This document shows, in pieces, positions 58,122 through 64,000 of a stretch of 64,000 nucleotides of DNA (positions within the stretch are counted from its first letter, which is position 1; every line of letters begins with the position of its first letter). The stretch lies in NCBI GenBank assembly GCA_023512835.1, contig CM042087.1:4870021-4934020 (forward strand), given 5' to 3'. The DNA is from Taxillus chinensis (taxonomy: Eukaryota > Streptophyta > Magnoliopsida > Santalales > Loranthaceae). Both the position numbers and the translations under genes were made by a program. Below the pieces are notes generated by a model. It saw nothing but the letters and a program-made list of their open reading frames with translations, had not been told where the DNA came from and ran no database searches.

Positions 58122-60631
58122 GTTTTTGAAAGACATTTGGAATATATTTTATGAAAACGTTTTCAAAACATGTTATTGAAGAGATTTTTAAGAAAATATT
58201 TTATTGAAAAAACGTTTTGTTTTGTTTTGTTTTTTTGTTTTTTGTTTGTTTTTGTTTTTTTTTTTTTGAAAACATTTTGAAAATTATTTATTGAAAACGT
58301 TTTTTTTTAAAAGACATGTTTTTTTTTGTGTTTCCTTTTTTTTTTTTTGAAATTAAAAATGCATATATCAAAATAGATGTGGAGTGTGTGAGTGTGACAT
58401 CCACAAAAATAAAATCACTCTTTTTTCTTTTCTTCTTTTTTTTTCTTTTTCTTCATCCTTTCCCTTTGCTCTCTCTCTTTTTTCTTTTGTTGTTTTTTTT
58501 TACAACACTTTACATGTTACACATACACATAAGAAGAAATACAGGGAAAATGCAATGGGAAAAGGTTGAAAAGCAATTACATCAAATATAGATAAACTAA
58601 AAAAAACAAAAATAAAAAAAATGCTAAAACAAATACACCAAATATAGATACAAATCAGCTGAAAAAAGGAGTGAAAAGATAAGGGCTGAACCGACTTTGA
58701 ATCTTCTGCTTGAGCTCCCACTGATGCTGATGGTCACCAGCTGCTTGGAAACAGCAAGATTTGACAACGAGGTTTGTGAGGGGGGGTTTTTGGTATTTGA
58801 AGAGATGAATTTTCTGGGTTTGAGATCCTTGCTGGCTGGGAATAAGGAGGGTAAGCGTGAGGAGTAAGGGATTGGAACAGGATTGGTATCTGTTATGTCT
58901 TTTTGCTTGTTGAACATGCAGAAAAAGAAAGGCTGAAGTTGGGGCTGTTTTTGTGTTTTTCTTGTTGGAGAAAAAAAAAAAGCTAGCGTGAGACAGGAGG
59001 GGAAAGAGGATAAAGGGGTGATATTGACTGTAAAAAAACTGGGCGTTTAATCTGAGGAGATGAGGCTGGGGCGTTTCTCTCCTTTCTTTCTTCTTCACTG
59101 ATCTCTCTCTTCTTTTTTGCTCAATGATCTCTCCACTCTGTGTTTTTTTGCTCTGTTGATCTCTCTCACGAGGATGGCTCTCTTTTTTTCTCTCTCTTTT
59201 TTTTGGTGGCTCTCTCTTTTTCCTCTTCTCCTCTCTTTTTCCTTAACGAATTTTTCCCTCAAAAAAAGAATCCCCCCTGCGCAGGGACTGTCGAATACCT
59301 CTTAAAGTTCCCGGGAAAAGTTTTTGGCTCCACTTGTCATTAATTGTTGTATTATTTGATGCAGTATTTTTAATTTGCAGGTTTGATGCCTTGTCGGGAG
59401 GACAGTGTGTGCGGGAAATAGGGCAGCTCGTGATTGCCTTTTTTCAAGTTTGTATTTTAGCAGCACATGTGACCGACAGGTATTAAAAATGATGTTTTGT
59501 CAGATGGCCAGCACATAAAACAGGTCCCGTGAACGACCAGCGAGAGAAAAAAGGAAACCCGTGAGAAAAAGCTGGCGCGAGAAACCAGCGAGAAAAAAAA
59601 AATCAGCGAAGGCGAAAAGGGTCGGAGGTTCGGTCAAGTGTCGGCGGAGGTCGGAGTGTCGGCAGGGTCGGAGCTTCGGTCAATGGTGGAAGGCGTGCGG
59701 GTGCTGCGGGTCGAAGGTCGGAGTGTCGGCAGGTCGAAGTGTCGGCAGGGTCGAAGCTTCGGTGGGTCGAATTTCGGTGGGGCAAAAGTCAACGGTCAAC
59801 GGGTCGAAGTGTCGGCAGGGTCGGAGCTTCGGGGGTCGAAGGGTCGAAGGTGGAATCAGCAGGTCAACGGGGCTTCGAGGCTTCGAGGCTTCGGGGCTTC
59901 GAGCTTCGAGGCTTCGAGCTTCGAGGCTTCGGGGCTTCGAGCTTCGGGGCTTCGAGGCTTTGGGGCTTCGAGTTTCGGGGCTTCGAGGCTTCGAGGCTTC
60001 GGGGCTTCGGGCTTCGAGGCTTCTGGGCTTCGAGCTTCGGGGCTTCGAGGCTCCGGGGCTTCGGGCTTCGGGGCTTCGAGGCTTCAAAGGTCAACGGGTC
60101 GCAGTGTCGGCAGGTCAATGGTCAACGGTCAACCCCGAAGTTTTTTTTTTTAATTACCTTTTTACCCCCACCAAAAATGCCAAAATGGGTAGCGTTCCAG
60201 GAATTGTTAGGGGAGATCCGTATTCGCCTACATAGGCATTTTGAAGAGTTTCGCATGATCACTTTTGCGGGCAGTTTGACCAGGGGCATTGACCGTCTTT
60301 TGGCAAGTTTGACTTTTTCCAACGAAAATTGTTTTGGCCATAACTTCTTCATTTTAAGTCCGATTTGAGCTCGGTCAAGTGCGTTGGTCTCGAATTTTCA
60401 TCCTCCATCACCTGGTGTTGGTCTTGGGGCGCTTCAAGGACTTGTAGCAAAAGTCATTAATTTTGAACTCCCCCATCCGTGTCAATTGTATCCATCTCGT
60501 GCCGATTGGGGTAGACCATTCCTAGGAAGTATGGGATCATTGTGGACCTGTTCAACAAGGTACATGGCATAGGCAGAAAGGTATATCAAATGGGGTTAGT
60601 ATGTCCAACCCGGACAAAATAGGGTCCTACA
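57618..60631 (-). mobile_element. 3' LTR of the Tat/Ogre-like element (3,014 bp)
   Basis: On the minus strand it begins TGTAGGACCCTATTTTGTCC and ends ACCAGTGATGACA. It matches the solo LTR at 38031-41498. T-rich and GT-rich tracts lie at 58080-58500. ORFs in the minisatellite are artefacts of repeat periodicity. Confidence 0.9.
59865..60095 (-). repeat. GGCTTCGAG minisatellite in the Tat LTR
   Basis: Units of about 9-10 bp (GGCTTCGAG, GGCTTCGGG) are repeated more than twenty times, the reverse complement of the array at 38335-38600. It is open in several frames and gives spurious proteins. Confidence 0.92.
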
Positions 60632-60645
60632 GCTGCCCCTCTTTG
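60632..60645 (-). promoter_or_regulatory. Polypurine tract of the Tat/Ogre-like element
   Basis: On the minus strand AAAGAGGGGCAGC lies directly before the LTR start TGTAGGACCC, as expected for the plus-strand primer. Confidence 0.75.
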
Positions 60646-60837
60646 TGCACTGTTTGTATACAAACAGCGTACAAAGATAAAAGGGAGTCATTTTGGACGG
60701 GTTGGAGCACTTACCTGACTTACCTAGAGGAAGAAGTGAGACGGTTGGGGTTTGTCCCCGAGAGGGAAATGGGGCTTCACAGGCCGGTGTGCTTGGATAA
60801 TACCTTGATGAGGCATCTAAGGCCGCTTGATACCAGA

Positions 60838-61672
60838 GATTGAAAGCCTACAACAATGGCAGGCTTGAACTGAAAAAGAGAAAAGGCCCACAACAATGAT
60901 GGGCGTGAACTAAAAGTTGAAAGGCCCATAGCAACGATAGGCTCGAATTGAAAAAGGGAAAAAGGCCCACAACAATGATGGGCTTGAATTGAAAACTGAA
61001 AGGCCCACAGCAACGATAGGCTCGAATTAAAAATGGAAAAAGGCCCACAACAATGATGGGCTTGAATTGAAAACGGATAGCCCACAGCAACGATAAGCTT
61101 GAATTGAAAATGGATAGCCCACAGCAACGATAGGCTTAAATTGAAAATGGATAGCCCACAGCAACGATAGGCTTGAAGTGAAAACGGGAAAGCCCACAGC
61201 AACAATAGGCTTAAAGTGAAAAATGGGATAAGCCCACAGCAACGATAGGCTTAAAGTGAAAATGGGAAAGCCCACAGCAACGATAGGCTTAAAGTGAAAA
61301 ATGAAAGGCCCACTGCAACGATAGGCTTGAATTGAAAAACGGGAAAGCCCACAGCAACGATAGGCTTAAAGTGAAAAATAAAAGTCCCACTGCAATGATA
61401 GGCTTGAATTGAAAAACGATAGCCCACAGCAACGATAGGCTTGAATTGAAAATGGATAGCCCACAGCAATGATAGGCTTGAATTGAAAATGGGAAGCCCA
61501 CAACAACGATATGCTTGAATTGAAAATGGAAAGCCATAGCAACGATAGGCTTGAGTTGAAAATGGAAAGCCCACAACAACGATAGGCTTGAATTGAAAGT
61601 GGATAGCCCACAGCAACGATAGGCTTGAATTGAAAATAGACAGCCCACAACAATGATAGGCTTGAATTAGGA
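60838..61672 (-). repeat. Tandem array of about 37-41-bp units in the 3' UTR (about 22 copies)
   Basis: The consensus is GCCCACAGCAACGATAGGCT followed by TGAATTGAAAATGGATA, with a variant TTAAAGTGAAAAATG. Twenty-two starts of the form GCCCACARCAAYGATRGGC are countable. The array lies between pol and the 3' LTR. Tandem repeats here are known for Tat/Ogre-type elements and can seed satellites. Confidence 0.93.
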
Positions 61673-62872
61673 AGACTTGTTGGAGACATCAAATGGTATT
61701 TGGGGAAATGCTTTAAAGAATTGGTGAGTTTGGGAAGTAACCCAATTTAAGCTCCCTCTACGAGTTCACTCAAGGAGATCGCTCTACGAGGTGACCCAAA
61801 ATGGGAAAAGTTTGTCAATTGCCAAAAGGGATGCGCTTAGAGCTTGGGGAAATTGCAAAGGAAGAGGTGTACAGTTGAACGAAGAAAAGCTAGGATAGCT
61901 TGAAGAGAAGTTGGCTGAATATGAGCTCCTAGGATCTCCAGGGCGATAAAATTCCTGCAATTACGAGCATGTTGAATGTATGCCAATGATGCATGGACTG
62001 CAATGTGCTGTATGCGGGGGTGCATAAACCTCAACTTGTGGTGAAATATGATGCAATGTGATGCCATGCGATGTATGCATTGAAATGCCATGTGATGTAT
62101 CACTGAGGGTTTGGCCGTTTGGCTAACATTCAACTTGTTGGGGAACAATGTTCTTTTTGGGATGGAGAGTCCGCCCTGTCTTTGCTGGGGAACTCCCTGT
62201 TGCGCATGAAGGGTCTGTTAAATTTCGCTTCGCCATATTGAGGAGCTTGATTTGACGGCTTCTCTGGGGATAGTGATATCCCGTGGAGATATGAGTACTC
62301 CGAATTGGGGGCTTTAAGTTGTTTGAGGATTTTGAGCTTGGCCCTACTCATAAGGCAATGCTAGAAGAGTTTACTGGGGATTTAAGATGTTCTACTTAAA
62401 TGTGAAATGAAGAAGATGTAACATGATTAAAGAGATAAAAAGATTTTTGCTGGTTTAATTCCACAAAACATACTTATATCATAAAAAGTGTCCTATTGTC
62501 ATAATCCGATAAACAGAATCGCAAGTCTTTAAAAGCATAATGTACAAATTGGATTCGAGTATGCCGCAGGTTTGACCAAGTCTTCCACTGTTTGCGATTC
62601 TTGTTTTTTGGATGATGTTGTCTCTCTTGCTTGCAACGGACCCTATTTGTTGTGGTCCTGATCCTTTCGATTTCACTGAACCGATTTCACCCTTCAAGAT
62701 TTATTGTTGGCTTTTTATTTTACCCTTGGTGCCCTTTCGGGTTTTCACCAAGTCCGCCTTTGTTTTCTTTTTGTCTTTTGTTGGAGCTTTGTATTTTACC
62801 CTTGGTGCCCTTTCGGGTTTTCACCAAGTCCGCTCATTACAGGAATGAGAACCTTGTTGGGAGAGATGAGGG
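61673..62872 (-). other. Rest of the Tat 3' untranslated region
   Basis: No gene is visible. A 76-bp tandem duplication (starts at 62716 and 62792) contains the hairpin-forming CTTGGTGCCCTTTCGGG..CACCAAG. A run of TGCRATGTGATG-like words lies at 61985-62100. Confidence 0.7.
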
Positions 62873-64000
62873 TTAAGCATAAAACTTTTTGACGGTGTCA
62901 CTATTCACTGGATTAGGAAGCTCATCTCCGTCCATTTTGGCAAGGATCAATGCGCCTCCTGAGAATGCTTTTTTCACAACATATGGGCCTTCATAATTTG
63001 GAGTCCACTTGCCTCGGTGGTCATGCTGGATTGGCAAGATCTTCTTGAGGACAAGATCACCCCCTTGAAAGCTTCTGGGCTTCACCTTTTTATTGTAATT
63101 GTTCATTATTCTCTGTTGATACACTGTCCTCTCTAAACCGCTGCCGGGCGCTTGCCTTCAATTAAATTCAATCGCTCATAACGACTTTGGACCCATTCTG
63201 CTTCTTCGAGCTGAGTATCCTTAAGTACTCGGAGGGAAGGTATCTCCACTTCGACCGGTAGGACTGCTTCCATGCCATAGACCAAAGAAAATGGAGTTGC
63301 CCCAGTCGATGTACGCACTGAGGTGCGATAAGCATGCAAAGCGTAAGGTAGCTTCTCGTGCCAATCTTTGTACGTTTCGGTCATCTTTCTGATAATGTTC
63401 TTAATGTTCTTGTTGGCTGCCTCGATCGCTCCATTCATCTTTGGGCGATAGGGGGTCGAGTTGCGGTGTTGAATTTTGTATGTTTCGCACAACCTCCCTA
63501 TCATCCGGTTGTTCAAATTGGCAGCATTGTCCGTTATGATCTGCTCGGGAAGACCATATCGGCATATGATATTGTTCCGTATAAATCGAAGTACCACAAC
63601 CTGTGTGACATTAGCGTATGATGCTGCTTCTACCCACTTGGTGAAGTAATCAATGGCTACCAAAATGAAACGATGACCATTAGACGCTTTTGGAGATATT
63701 GGTCCAATAACGTCAATGCCCCAAAGTGAGAACGGCCACGGGGAGACCATCACGTGTAGCTTGGACGGCGGTACTTGAATCTTGTCGCCATAAATTTGAC
63801 ACTTGAGGCATTTGCGCACATATTCAATGCAATCTTTTTCCATGGTGACCCAATAGTAGCCCATTCGCATGATTTGTCTTGTTAATGCATGCCGTTTGCA
63901 TGTGAACCATATTCCCCTTCGTGCACTTCTTTCATGATTTGTGTTGATTCTTCTTTTGCCACACACCGCAATAGCACCATGTCGTGGTTTCTCTTATACA
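62873..64000 (-). pseudogene. Tat/Ogre-like integrase, C-terminal pol, with frameshifts
   Basis: Minus-strand reading from the window edge gives the spacer before integrase (DMVLLRCVAKEE, MKEVHEG). After an indel near 63890 comes the zinc region (HALTRQIMRMGYYW, CIEYVRKCLKCQIYG), then the core with WGIDVIGP, ITDNAANLNN and NGAIEAANKN (DDE) and YALHAYRTSVRTSTGATPFS. A second frameshift near 63130 leads to the C-terminus WTPNYEGPYVVKKAFSGGAL, ending DTVKKFYA at 62873. The usual G-T after DN is A-A (DNAANL), a change near an active-site motif. RT and RNase H are outside the window. Confidence 0.92.

Larger units (their letters stand above)
57618..64000 (-). mobile_element. Tat/Ogre-like gypsy element, 3' half, minus strand
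   Basis: Read right to left: integrase (64000 to 62873), a 2.2-kb 3' untranslated region with tandem repeats, a polypurine tract and a 3-kb 3' LTR. The element continues beyond the right edge, so the 5' LTR, gag and RT are not seen. Integrase type, long LTR and repeat-rich 3' UTR together fit the Tat/Ogre group. Confidence 0.88.

Noticed and set aside
59561..60368. Long ORFs of 171-224 codons with repeated RGFEAS-like peptides, and the mirror set at 38086-38998
   Set aside because: They are products of the short minisatellite in the Tat LTR, open in several frames at once, with no domain.
60777..61692. Overlapping minus-strand ORFs of 80-142 codons, and a CRISPR-like look of the regular 37-bp units
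   Set aside because: Units abut without unique spacers and the ORFs follow the repeat period. The location is the 3' UTR of a plant retrotransposon.

Overview
The window reads as a repeat-rich plant (angiosperm, probably eudicot) nuclear chromosome. It has Tekay/Del-type Ty3-gypsy chromoviruses, a SIRE-like Ty1-copia element, a Tat/Ogre-like gypsy element, a LARD-like element without coding capacity, a CACTA DNA transposon, and one clearly intact host gene with introns. I see no tRNA, rRNA, CRISPR array or bacterial-style operon. The species cannot be named from sequence alone.

Left part (1-13413): the 3' part of a decayed chromovirus pol (1-2983) with its 3' LTR (3203-4152), then two further LTR remnants (to 5946), then a roughly 2.2 kb solo LTR of a second family ('LTR-B'). 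The 5' three quarters of that LTR have been flipped around a short palindrome. Its last bases are split off by a 4,960-bp CACTA element (8441-13400) with 20-bp identical termini and a CGG target duplication. The CACTA carries intron-containing pieces of two host genes, the NMD helicase UPF1 and coatomer beta-prime (COPB2), in the order COPB2-UPF1-COPB2.

Gene island (13414-18847): about 1.6 kb of upstream sequence, a TATA-rich promoter, a four-exon pectate lyase gene (15163-17070, 410 codons) and 1.8 kb of AT-rich downstream DNA.

Right part (18848-64000): a nested stack. An old chromovirus ('outer', LTR from 19339) was split by a complete 11.2-kb relative (20137-31350, duplication TGAAT), which carries a solo LTR-B in gag. 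A minus-strand solo LTR (31658-33376, GTGGT) sits in the outer LTR. The outer pol is cut at 36384 by a SIRE-like copia element (36385-56352). That element was later hit by a Tat solo LTR (38031-41498, ATGAC), a chromovirus solo LTR (42692-44556, ATACC) and a complete LARD-like element (46632-50970, ATTTG). At 56353 two head-to-tail 5' LTR fragments follow, then a minus-strand Tat/Ogre-like element (57618 to the window end) with a 3-kb LTR, a 22-unit tandem array in its 3' UTR and an integrase.

All element coding regions are broken, many by stops that look like C-to-T decay of CAG, CGA or TGG codons. The most unusual signals are the UPF1/COPB2 mosaic, a splice-site-like module conserved across divergent LTRs, AGGA-loop hairpins beside polypurine tracts, an ACGT palindrome and U3 segment shared by the chromovirus and LARD LTRs, and a host-like promoter in front of the copia element's extra ORF.
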